In this document: positions 36,784 through 45,082 of the stretch, piece by piece
Layout of the letters: each line of letters begins with the position of its first letter
How positions within the stretch are numbered: position 1 is the stretch's first letter
DNA from: RPQJ01 sp963706755
Lineage (GTDB): Bacteria > Pseudomonadota > Gammaproteobacteria > Steroidobacterales > Steroidobacteraceae
Length of the DNA stretch: 64,000 nt
Reading direction: 5' to 3'
Assembly (NCBI GenBank): GCA_963706755.1
Contig: CAVPNH010000008.1
Coordinates: 186,001 to 250,000, forward strand
The notes under the pieces: model-generated
What the model was told of the DNA's origin: nothing
The model's input: the letters and a program-made list of their open reading frames with translations, nothing else
The model's database searches: none
Position numbers and translations under genes: made by a program

Positions 36784-37054
36784 CGAGCGAGGATAGGGGT
36801 TGGGGATAGCCCCCGCAAATCCGCGACCTTCGCGGCCGTCTCGGTGCTGCCCGACTGCGCGTTCGTCGTCATCCGGAAACTGTACGAACCAACGAAATAT
36901 GCGTCGTGATTACTCGCGCCAGGATCCGTAGCCTGCGACTGCGCTCCTGGAATCGTCTTCTCGACGACCGTCGGTAGCGCGCCCGGCGACAGGATGTCGC
37001 CGTCTTTGCCAGGGCCGCCGCCAAAGCGGCGTACCGCGTCGACAGGGAGGTCAG

Positions 37055-40000
37055 ATGCGCACCGTTCAATCGTCTCGGCATCATGCGACGTGCCAGGACC
37101 GGGTCGCGGAATCGCGCGGGGGCACCCGCGCCGTGTTGCGCGCGGTTGCTGCAGGCGGCACGGCCTGCGCGCTCACCCTGCTGAGCGGTCTCGGCTGGGC
37201 GGCCGAACTGGTGGCCGACGGAGGCGGCGCGTCGCTCGCGGACTCGACGCAGGACGCTGTGACCATGGCGGCGGTTTCTGCCACGTCCGCCGCAGGCCGC
37301 ACTCCGGGCGCTTTCGGCGTGACGAACTCGGGGGCCGCGACCTACCGCATCCCGATCTGGACGCCGCCGGGCGTGGGCAGTGTCGGACTCGACCTCGCTC
37401 TCGTCTACAACAGCCGCAGCGGCAATGGCGCGATGGGGCAGGGATGGTCGCTGTCGGGCCTGTCGGCGATCACGCGCTGCAATCGAACCGTGGCGCAGGA
37501 CGCCGCGGCGGGCCCGGTCACGAACACGCTGGTCGATCGCTATTGCCTCGACGGCCAGCAGTTGAAGCTCGTGGGCGGCGCGCCTGGCACCCCGGGCTCG
37601 GTGTATACGACCGAGATCGAGTCGTTCTCGAGAATCGTCGCGAACGGGTCCGCGGGCAACGGCCCGGCGTCGTTCACCGCCACGAGCAAGAACGGTCTCG
37701 TCTACGAATACGGCACGACGGCTGACTCGCAGGTGTATGCGGGCTCGAGCGGGACCATCCGGACCTGGGCGCTGTCGCGCGTCCGCGACCGCGCGTCCGG
37801 CACCGGTGGCAACAGCATCTCGATCAGCTACGCGAACGAGGCGCAGAACGGCGGCTACACGAGCGGCAGCTATCGGGTTGCCGCGATCAGCTACCCCGTG
37901 ACCGCGACGGGGCAGGGGCCATTCTATCGAGTGTCCTTCGGCTACTCCGCGCGGCCGGCCGGCGACGCGGCCGCGGGATACCTGGCCGGCACCGTGGTGC
38001 AGGAGTTGCAGCAGCTCGATTCGATCGCGATCCAGGACTACGCGAGCGGAACCGCGATCAAGTCGTACAAGCTGTCGTACGCGCAGGGCACGGCGAGCGG
38101 CAGGCTGCAGCTGCGGAGCGTGCAGGAGTGCTCGGCCACGACGTGCCTCGCGCCGACGACCATCGGCTACCAGCAGGGCGCGAAGGGCTGGACTCCGGGA
38201 GCCGTGAGTACCGGACGCAGGGCCTCGGGCAAAGCCGCGCTCCTGCCGGTGGATCTCAACGGCGACGGACTCACGGACCTTCTCTACCCGGACGGCATCG
38301 GCAACAGCGTGATGCGCTGGTGGGTCGCGTTCGCCCAGCCGGGCGGGTTCGCTGCCCCGGTGGACACGGGCGTGACCGCCGATGCCGGCGTGAAACTCAT
38401 CCCGGGTCGGTTCCTCGGCAATGGCCGCACGCAGTTCCTGGTTCCACAAGGGCTCTACTGGGTCCTCCTCGACTTCGACGGGGCGGCCTTCCGACAGGTG
38501 AGCACGGGCCTCGTGCCGGGCGGTGAGTTCACGGCCGCCGACTTCGACGGGGATGGGCTCGACGATCTCGTATCCGCCACCTCCACATCGCCTCCGGCGT
38601 ACTACGTGCGCCGCAACGTGACCGTGCCGGCCGCCGGGTCGCCGCTCGTGGCCTTCGCCTCGTCGAAGGATCCGGTCCTGTCCAGTGCCACCGCGCAGCC
38701 GCGTGGAATCCTGGCCTCGATGCGTGTCGCGGACGTCAACGGCGACCAGCGCGCGGACATCGTCTTCTACTCGTTCGTGACCACCAAGCGCGGTGGTGTC
38801 TGGATCACGGCATACCTGTCCAACGGCTTCGGGGTTCCCTTCACCGTCGGTGTCGAGACGGACTTCTGGAAAGACGCCTCACTCACCGCGGGCGACTGGA
38901 ATGGCGATGGGTGCTCGGACATCCTCCAGCTGTCCAGCGTCTGGGTCTCGAACTGCGCGGGCGGGTTTACCGCCGTCTCCACCGGTGCAACCGGTGCTGC
39001 TTTCGACGTCAACGGCAACGCCACGATTCTTGCCGAGGACTGGGACGGCGACGGTCGCACGGATCTGCTCTATGTCACCGGCGGCAACGCATGGTGGGTG
39101 GTCCGGTCCACGGGCACCGGGGCGGCCGCTCCGGTCGCCACTGGGTTGAGCGCGCCGAAGCAGACGGTCTGGTTCGGCCTCGACCAGGATGGCGACGGGC
39201 AGTCCGACCTCGGCTACCGGGACGACGGCCACAACGGCAACATCTTTCATCTGTTGCACAGATCGCCTGGCGCGCCTGCCGACCTCGCCACTTCGTTCAG
39301 CGACGGCTTCGGCATCTCGCAGTACCCGAGCTACGTCTCGATCGCGACCGGCAACTACACGAAGCACGCCGACGCGGTCTTTCCCGAAGCGGATTACCGC
39401 GGCCCGCTGTACGTGGTCGGCCAGTTCACCGCCTCCGACGGCACCGGCAGCACCTACCAGAACCAGTTCCAGTACTACGGCGCCCGCGTGCACCTGCAGG
39501 GCCGCGGGTTCGAGGGATTTCACTCGCAGCGCATCTACGACACGCGCAGCGGCACCTACACCTTCGATTACCTGCAGCGTACGTACCCCTACACGGGCAT
39601 GCACACGCAGCGCAGCGTTTGGCAGTCGAACCTCTCGTCGAAAGTGAGCGAGTGGAGTGCCACGGTCGGTCAGCAGGCACTGGGTACGGCCGGCAACGAG
39701 CAACGGGTATTTCCGTACCTGGCGACCGTGACGGACTCGCGCTACGAGGTCGGCGGCCCGCTGAACGGCACGCTCGTGACGCTGGCGACCGAGACCAGCG
39801 CCTACGACGGCTACGGCAATCGCACGCAGCTGCAACGCAGCGTCACGGACAAGGATCCGGGATCGCCGTTCCTGAACGCGAGCTGGCAGACCACGACGAC
39901 CAGCGCGTTTGCGAACGACGCGAGCACCAACTGCCTCGGGCTGCCGACCTCGACGGTCGTGACGCAGTCCGCGCCGGGACAGGCGGCCCGGTCGCGTACC

Positions 40001-43000
40001 ACGGCGTATACCGTGGACACGGGTCCCTGCCGCATCACGCAACAGGTGCTCGAGCCCGGCTCGCCGTCGCTCAGGGTGACGACCACGCTTGGTTTCGACG
40101 CCTGCGGCAACGTGAGTTCGCTGCAGGTCGTGGGTTCGACGCCGGGCGGATCGCCCGTGCCTGCGCGCACCACCAGCTTCGGCTACGGCGCGCGCTGCCA
40201 GTTTCCCGAGTCGGTGACGAACGCGCTCGGCCAGGCCACGAGCGTGGGATACCAGTACGACTTCGGCGTGCCGCTCACGGCCACCGACCCGAACAATCTC
40301 ACGACGAGCTGGCAGTACGACGACTTCGGTCGCCGCATTCTCGAGACGCGCCCCGACCGGACGACCACCTCGTGGGCCTTCGAGTCCTGCAGCACGGGCC
40401 CGTGCTGGGGCGGCAACGACCTGCGCTTCCACGTGTACGTGACTTCGAAGGGGTCGGCTGCCGACACCTACCAGCAGCGCGAACTCTTCTACGACGGGCT
40501 CGATCGCCTGCGCTCCGACCAGCGCTTCCGCGTGCTCGGGGTCTGGACGACCGAGACCGTTCTCTACGACAGCCTCGGCCGGCCGACCGCGCGCTACCGG
40601 CCGAGTTCCGGCGGCAGCAACGGCTACGTGGCCTGGGCCTACGACCTGCTCGGCCGAGTCACGACGCAGGAACTCCACCAATCGAACGGTGCGCTCGATC
40701 GCGCGACCGCACTGAGCTATGCAGGCCGGACGGTCCGCATCACCGACCCGCTTGGCCGCACGCGCACGCAGGTAGTGGACGTCGCGGGACGGTTGCGGCG
40801 CGTGAGCGACCCGGCGCCGGGCGGCACGACCAGCTACGACTACGACTCGTTCGGCGGGCTCAACCGCATCCAGGACCCGGTCGGGGCGGTGTCGACCGGT
40901 GCTTACAACCTGCGCGGGTTACGCACGCTGTGGGCCGACGCCGATCGGGGCACCTGGAGCTTTTCCGGCAATTCACTCAACGAACTCGTCGCCTGGACCG
41001 ATGCGCGTGGCCAGTCGTTCGCCGCGACCTACGATGGGCTCGGGCGCATCACGACGCGCACCGAGCCCGACGGTACCAGCACCTGGGCCTGGGGCACCTC
41101 GGCCGCGGCCCGCAACGTCGGCCGCCTGCAGTCGGTGACCGGCTACGGTTACACGGAAAGCCTCGCCTACGACGGCGCGGGCCGGGTCGCGACCCGCAGC
41201 ATCGCCACCGACCAGAGCTACCAGTACGACTACACGTACAACTCCATCGGCGCGCTCGACACGATCGCCTATCCCGCGAGCCCGGTGCCCGCCGGGCAGG
41301 GTGGCGCACGGCTCAAGCTGCAGTACGCGTACAGCTACGGCGCACCGCAGCGCATAACCGATGTCACGGACGGGCCCGCGGCGGCGAAGTTGCTGTGGGC
41401 GCTGAGTGCGGCGAACGACTACTCGTCGGTCACGTCCGAGACACTTGGCGCGAACCTGCTGTCTGTCGCGTCGGGCTACAGGCCGTGGACGAACGAGTTG
41501 ACGAGCCGCCAGTCCGGGCTGCTGCCCTCGACGAGCAATCGGCAAAACCTCGCCTACCAGTGGGACAACGCCGGCAACCTCACGCAACGCCAGGACCTGA
41601 GCCAGGCGCTGACCGAGAACTTCACGCTCGACGCACTCAACCGCATCCAGTCCTCGACGCTGAACGGTGCGGGAAATCTAGCTGTTGCCTACGACGCATC
41701 GGGGAACATCACCGGCCGCTCGGACGTCGGCGGCTATACCTACGGTGATCCGGCGCACCCGCACGCGGTCACCGCGGCCGGCGGCCACACCTACACTTAC
41801 GACGCGAACGGCAACCAGGTCACGCGCGACGGGGCGTCGCAGGCCTGGGCCTCGTTCAACCTGCCGGTGCTTCTGGCGCAGCCGATCGGCGGTACGACCT
41901 ACCAGAGCCAGTTCAGCTACGGGCCGGATCACCAGCGGTGGAAGCAGATCGCGACCTACAGCAATGGTACGGAGACCACGCTGTACGTCGGCGGGCTGCT
42001 GGAAAAAGAAAGCTCGACCTCGACCGGCAAGACCTACTGGCGCCACTACGTGCCGACGCCCTCCGGCCTGTCGATCGTCGTGTCCCGGAACTCGGACGGG
42101 TCGACCACGACCAGTTACCTGCTCAGCGATCACCTCGGCAGCAGCGACGCCGTGCTCGACGCGGCGGGCAACGTCGTGGCGCGCGAGAGCTTCGCGGCAT
42201 TCGGCGCACGGCGCGGCGGCGACTGGAGTTCGGGCAGCACGCCGGACTGGGCCGGCATCGCCAACACGAGCCGCCATGGCTACACCGGCCACGAGCATCT
42301 CGACAACCTCGCGCTCATCCACATGAACGGACGGGTCTACGACCCGATCGCCGGACGGTTCCTGTCGGTTGATCCGATGGTCGGCGACCTCGGCGACAGC
42401 CAGGTCCTCAATCCCTACTCGTACGCCGGGAACCGGCCGCTCGCGTTCACTGACCCATCCGGATACGACGTCGTATGCGGCGGTGCGTGCGTTGCGATTG
42501 CCGTTTCCGTGGTGAAGACGCTTGGCAACTTCATCATGGGGGACAGCAAGCGATACGTTCCACCCGCCACCGCGCTGCCCGGGCGGCCGACCCAGGCCGA
42601 TGGAGGGACCTGCAGCCCGGGGCAGTCCACGCCGGCCTGCGGTGGGTGGGTTCTTTATGCGGGGGCGCCGGGGGCGCGGGGCGGAGCGGTTCCAAGCTCG
42701 ACCTGGGTCAATGAAGTCGGTTTCGACGATCCGTACGCACGGGAGAACCTCGAGCAGTTCTTCGCCGATCTGGGCATGAACGCAGTCGACGTCGTGATCC
42801 TCGCGCCGTACTACGACGCTCGGAGCGCGTACGACGCGGCCGGCGACGGGCGCTACGCGACTGCCGCGGTCTACCTCGGCCTGGTGGTCTGCGACGTCGC
42901 CAGGCCCTGCGAGGCTGCGGCCGCGGCACTGAAGCCATTGGCGCGCGCCGCCAAGGGGCTGAAGAAGGCTGGGCAGGAGGCTGGCGAGGCCGTAAGGAGA

Positions 43001-43333
43001 ATTCCGGCGCCATCACCGGGACAGAAGGTTTATAGGGTGTATGGGGGTGACTCGAAAGCAGGAGGGGCTTCTTGGTCCCCGGTCAGGCCTGATAGTGTCC
43101 CCAGTTACCGGGATGCCGCCGGGCTTCCTTCGGGAAAGGGGAGTGGGGTCGTAAATTCTGGTCAGTACGTAGTCGAGGGAACGCTACTGGATCCGTCGAA
43201 GGTCGTTAAGACCAGGCGAGCGCTTCCACTCGATGGAAATACGGGGCGCCTGCCGGAGTACATCGTTCCAGGATGGCAGGACAACGGCGCCATCAGGATC
43301 GATCGAGTCAGTGGCGTCAACCCGGAGTTCTAG
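37055..43333 (+). CDS. secreted SpvB/Rhs YD-repeat polymorphic toxin with TreTu-like C-terminal tip
   Basis: A 2092-residue protein. A Sec-type signal lies near residues 25-50 (ending LLSGLGWAAE). A SpvB-like N-terminal domain follows (TYRIPIWTPPGVGSVGLDLA). Residues about 400-720 hold FG-GAP/VCBS calcium-loop repeats (DLNGDGLTDLL, DWNGDGCSDIL, DQDGDGQSDLG). YD/Rhs repeats run about 915-1750, closed by the Rhs core end RVYDPIAGRFLSVDP and AFTDPSG near 1760-1805. The variable tip after this ends in a ~100-residue domain (KVYRVYGGDSKAGGASWSPV to INPEF-like RVSGVNPEF) resembling TreTu, an ADP-ribosyltransferase toxin that modifies EF-Tu. The tip has lower GC and different codon use than the core. 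AGGGAGG precedes the ATG. Confidence 0.9.
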   Translation: MRTVQSSRHHATCQDRVAESRGGTRAVLRAVAAGGTACALTLLSGLGWAAELVADGGGASLADSTQDAVTMAAVSATSAAGRTPGAFGVTNSGAATYRIPIWTPPGVGSVGLDLALVYNSRSGNGAMGQGWSLSGLSAITRCNRTVAQDAAAGPVTNTLVDRYCLDGQQLKLVGGAPGTPGSVYTTEIESFSRIVANGSAGNGPASFTATSKNGLVYEYGTTADSQVYAGSSGTIRTWALSRVRDRASGTGGNSISISYANEAQNGGYTSGSYRVAAISYPVTATGQGPFYRVSFGYSARPAGDAAAGYLAGTVVQELQQLDSIAIQDYASGTAIKSYKLSYAQGTASGRLQLRSVQECSATTCLAPTTIGYQQGAKGWTPGAVSTGRRASGKAALLPVDLNGDGLTDLLYPDGIGNSVMRWWVAFAQPGGFAAPVDTGVTADAGVKLIPGRFLGNGRTQFLVPQGLYWVLLDFDGAAFRQVSTGLVPGGEFTAADFDGDGLDDLVSATSTSPPAYYVRRNVTVPAAGSPLVAFASSKDPVLSSATAQPRGILASMRVADVNGDQRADIVFYSFVTTKRGGVWITAYLSNGFGVPFTVGVETDFWKDASLTAGDWNGDGCSDILQLSSVWVSNCAGGFTAVSTGATGAAFDVNGNATILAEDWDGDGRTDLLYVTGGNAWWVVRSTGTGAAAPVATGLSAPKQTVWFGLDQDGDGQSDLGYRDDGHNGNIFHLLHRSPGAPADLATSFSDGFGISQYPSYVSIATGNYTKHADAVFPEADYRGPLYVVGQFTASDGTGSTYQNQFQYYGARVHLQGRGFEGFHSQRIYDTRSGTYTFDYLQRTYPYTGMHTQRSVWQSNLSSKVSEWSATVGQQALGTAGNEQRVFPYLATVTDSRYEVGGPLNGTLVTLATETSAYDGYGNRTQLQRSVTDKDPGSPFLNASWQTTTTSAFANDASTNCLGLPTSTVVTQSAPGQAARSRTTAYTVDTGPCRITQQVLEPGSPSLRVTTTLGFDACGNVSSLQVVGSTPGGSPVPARTTSFGYGARCQFPESVTNALGQATSVGYQYDFGVPLTATDPNNLTTSWQYDDFGRRILETRPDRTTTSWAFESCSTGPCWGGNDLRFHVYVTSKGSAADTYQQRELFYDGLDRLRSDQRFRVLGVWTTETVLYDSLGRPTARYRPSSGGSNGYVAWAYDLLGRVTTQELHQSNGALDRATALSYAGRTVRITDPLGRTRTQVVDVAGRLRRVSDPAPGGTTSYDYDSFGGLNRIQDPVGAVSTGAYNLRGLRTLWADADRGTWSFSGNSLNELVAWTDARGQSFAATYDGLGRITTRTEPDGTSTWAWGTSAAARNVGRLQSVTGYGYTESLAYDGAGRVATRSIATDQSYQYDYTYNSIGALDTIAYPASPVPAGQGGARLKLQYAYSYGAPQRITDVTDGPAAAKLLWALSAANDYSSVTSETLGANLLSVASGYRPWTNELTSRQSGLLPSTSNRQNLAYQWDNAGNLTQRQDLSQALTENFTLDALNRIQSSTLNGAGNLAVAYDASGNITGRSDVGGYTYGDPAHPHAVTAAGGHTYTYDANGNQVTRDGASQAWASFNLPVLLAQPIGGTTYQSQFSYGPDHQRWKQIATYSNGTETTLYVGGLLEKESSTSTGKTYWRHYVPTPSGLSIVVSRNSDGSTTTSYLLSDHLGSSDAVLDAAGNVVARESFAAFGARRGGDWSSGSTPDWAGIANTSRHGYTGHEHLDNLALIHMNGRVYDPIAGRFLSVDPMVGDLGDSQVLNPYSYAGNRPLAFTDPSGYDVVCGGACVAIAVSVVKTLGNFIMGDSKRYVPPATALPGRPTQADGGTCSPGQSTPACGGWVLYAGAPGARGGAVPSSTWVNEVGFDDPYARENLEQFFADLGMNAVDVVILAPYYDARSAYDAAGDGRYATAAVYLGLVVCDVARPCEAAAAALKPLARAAKGLKKAGQEAGEAVRRIPAPSPGQKVYRVYGGDSKAGGASWSPVRPDSVPSYRDAAGLPSGKGSGVVNSGQYVVEGTLLDPSKVVKTRRALPLDGNTGRLPEYIVPGWQDNGAIRIDRVSGVNPEF

Positions 43334-43337
43334 AGAG

Positions 43338-43709
43338 ATGCAATTGGGAGTCCGCTACTTTCTAAGTTCGCTCGACAGCAGTCGCTTCGAGCCTGTTCGC
43401 GAATGCGTGCTGGTCAAGCCGCTTGCGTTTGATACGGGGAAACAGTGTGCGCTAGTGAGGCTGAATCCGCCGGTGAACGGGCAGGACTTCAATCTGGGCG
43501 TTGATATTGAAACCGTCGTCCTCGCGAACAGGCACGAAGGAGCGACGCTTTTTCCGATCGATGAATTCCCGTGCTTCGTGCTCATTGCCCGCCCGTTGAA
43601 AGCAGAAGTCGTGGATGGCGAGACGATCACACGACATGACGTGGAAATAGTTGGAACGGGTGAGCTTTATCGCTTGCGGGTTGACGCCGAGAGCCACGCG
43701 TTCGAGTAG
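43338..43709 (+). CDS. candidate immunity protein for the Rhs tip toxin
   Basis: A 123-residue protein starting 4 bases after the toxin stop, where polymorphic-toxin immunity genes are found. It begins MQLGVRYFLSSLDSSRFEPV and has no signal peptide or membrane helix, consistent with neutralising a cytoplasmic toxin. I do not recognise the family. Base composition and codon use match the toxin tip rather than the surrounding genome, suggesting both arrived together. Function is inferred from position and composition only. Confidence 0.75.
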   Translation: MQLGVRYFLSSLDSSRFEPVRECVLVKPLAFDTGKQCALVRLNPPVNGQDFNLGVDIETVVLANRHEGATLFPIDEFPCFVLIARPLKAEVVDGETITRHDVEIVGTGELYRLRVDAESHAFE

Positions 43710-43774
43710 ATGTGTCCAGGTTCGCAGGGTACCCACCTTGGGACCGGACACAGCTTTCACACCCCCGTAACAAT

Positions 43775-43808
43775 CTCCTCGCAACATGCACAGGCATGAA
43801 GCGAGGAG
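43775..43808 (+). promoter_or_regulatory. ribosome-site-sequestering hairpin in the leader of the 43814 gene
   Basis: The 8-base arm CTCCTCGC (43775-43782) pairs perfectly with GCGAGGAG (43801-43808). After a symmetric AA/AA internal loop comes a second perfect stem, CATGC (43785-43789) with GCATG (43794-43798), closed by the tetraloop ACAG. The 3' outer arm contains the Shine-Dalgarno sequence GAGGAG of the gene starting at 43814, so the folded RNA would hide it. This could be a thermometer, a protein- or sRNA-controlled switch, or a DNA operator. Confidence 0.65.
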
Positions 43809-43813
43809 GGCAC

Positions 43814-44023
43814 ATGAGCACGACACCGGATGGGACGGCAGCGGGTTCGTGGATGCAGGGTGTGCAGCCGGACGATTCGACCCGGCGCACGCCCGCCAGC
43901 CAGGCGGACCTGAGGTTGAGCGGCCAGGCGCGTGATGAAGGTCAGGGCTGGGACCCGTACGAGGTCTGGCTGACGCGCATCGAAAGGCCTCGACGGCATC
44001 GCGGGAGTTTCTCCGCGGCGTAG
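43814..44023 (+). CDS. small conserved-looking protein, unknown function
   Basis: A 69-residue hydrophilic protein (start MSTTPDGTAAGSW; C-terminal DPYEVWLTRIERPRRHRGSF). GAGGAGGG lies 4 bases before the ATG, a very strong ribosome site that is base-paired in the leader hairpin. The basic, tryptophan-containing tail DPYEVWLTRIERPRR recalls small proteobacterial proteins of unknown role; I cannot name a family with confidence. A terminator-like hairpin follows at 44101. Confidence 0.65.
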   Translation: MSTTPDGTAAGSWMQGVQPDDSTRRTPASQADLRLSGQARDEGQGWDPYEVWLTRIERPRRHRGSFSAA

Positions 44024-44100
44024 ATCGACGGTTGCCGGCGCCCGCGAAGTCCGCCCCTCCAACTACGAACAGATCACGCCGGCGCATTGAACCGACGGTT

Positions 44101-44127
44101 CCCGGGTCACCCCCGGGGCCTTCGTTT
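44101..44127 (+). terminator. probable rho-independent terminator
   Basis: CCCGGG (44101-44106), a 5-base loop and CCCGGG (44112-44117) are followed by GGCCTTCGTTTT. The stem is short but GC-only and the T-tract lies within 10 bases. It stands after the small gene at 43814 and just before the SNase gene, where a plus-strand terminator is expected. Confidence 0.5.
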
Positions 44128-44136
44128 TGAGCGATC

Positions 44137-45054
44137 ATGTCCGGCATGACGAAGGTGACCGCGATTCACGTGGCGTTCCTCGCCCTGGCCTGCAGCGGTT
44201 TCGGGTCGTGCGCGGACGGTCCGGCTGCGCAGCCGCCGTCGACGCAGTCGTCACCGTCGCAATCTTCGGTTTCGGCTGCCGAGACGCGATCCCGCGCACC
44301 AGCATCGACCGCACGGCCCGCGCCCGGCGGAACGGGGTCCGTGCAGGCTGGCACGGTCACGCACGTATTTGACGGCGACACCTTCAAGCTGCGGCGCGAC
44401 TCGGACGAGATCATCGTGCGCATGCACTCCATCGATACGCCAGAACATGACCAGGCATGGGGACGCGAGGCGGCGGCCGCGCTGGCGAGCAAGATCCAGG
44501 GGCGCCGGGTCTCCCTCAGTGTGGTCACGCGCGACAGCTACGACCGCTACGTGGCGGACGTCTTCCTCGGCGAAGAGAGCGTGAACGCGTGGATGGTGCA
44601 GCGCGGCGACGCATGGGCATATCGGCACTACCTTCAGGACGCGAACTACTGCACCTGGGAAGACGAGGCGCGTCGCGCGAGGCACGGACTCTGGAGCCTT
44701 CCGCCGGGCACCTGGCGGGCGCCCTGGGAACTGCGGGCAGCGGAACGCGGCGAGGCCGTCGCATACACCGACTACAGCCGCGAGACCGTCGCGCACTGCG
44801 TCGCCGCCATGCCGTCCGCCACGTCGCAGGTGAATGACGGCGCGTCAGCCGCCGGCGGATCGGCCACCGCGCAGCCGCGGCACGGCAATTGCCTGATCAA
44901 GGGAAACATCAGTTCGAAGGGCCGGATCTATCACCTGCCTGGCAGTGAGTCCTACGAGAAGACGCAGATCAACGAATCGAAGGGCGAGCGCTGGTTCTGC
45001 ACGGAGGCGGAAGCGCAGGCGGCCGGCTGGCGACCGGCAGCAGTGAAGCCGTAA
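44137..45054 (+). CDS. secreted SNase-like (thermonuclease) nuclease
   Basis: A 305-residue protein with an N-terminal export signal (VAFLALACSGFGSC; either of two Cys could be lipidated) and a low-complexity Ser/Pro/Ala linker to about residue 70. The staphylococcal-nuclease domain spans about 72-200: VTHVFDGDTFKLRR (metal Asp), VRMHSIDTPEHDQAWG (catalytic Arg and Asp region) and DSYDRYVADVFLG. The C-terminal ~55 residues (HGNCLIKGNISSKGRIYHLP and ERWFCTEAEAQAAGWRPA) form a small domain often appended to such nucleases. It likely hydrolyses nucleic acid outside the cytoplasm. An ATG three codons downstream is also possible. Confidence 0.9.
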   Translation: MSGMTKVTAIHVAFLALACSGFGSCADGPAAQPPSTQSSPSQSSVSAAETRSRAPASTARPAPGGTGSVQAGTVTHVFDGDTFKLRRDSDEIIVRMHSIDTPEHDQAWGREAAAALASKIQGRRVSLSVVTRDSYDRYVADVFLGEESVNAWMVQRGDAWAYRHYLQDANYCTWEDEARRARHGLWSLPPGTWRAPWELRAAERGEAVAYTDYSRETVAHCVAAMPSATSQVNDGASAAGGSATAQPRHGNCLIKGNISSKGRIYHLPGSESYEKTQINESKGERWFCTEAEAQAAGWRPAAVKP

Positions 45055-45082
45055 GGCCGTGAAGCGGTGCGTTTCGCGCCGG

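Noticed and set aside
38879..41748. 600- and 945-codon open frames overlapping the Rhs gene
   Set aside because: GC-rich repeats leave other frames open by chance; these have no domains, whereas the main frame shows FG-GAP and YD repeats throughout.
44137..45054. SNase nuclease as part of the Rhs toxin module
   Set aside because: It has its own export signal and genome-like composition, and is separated by a small gene and a terminator-like hairpin; nearness alone does not link it to the toxin.
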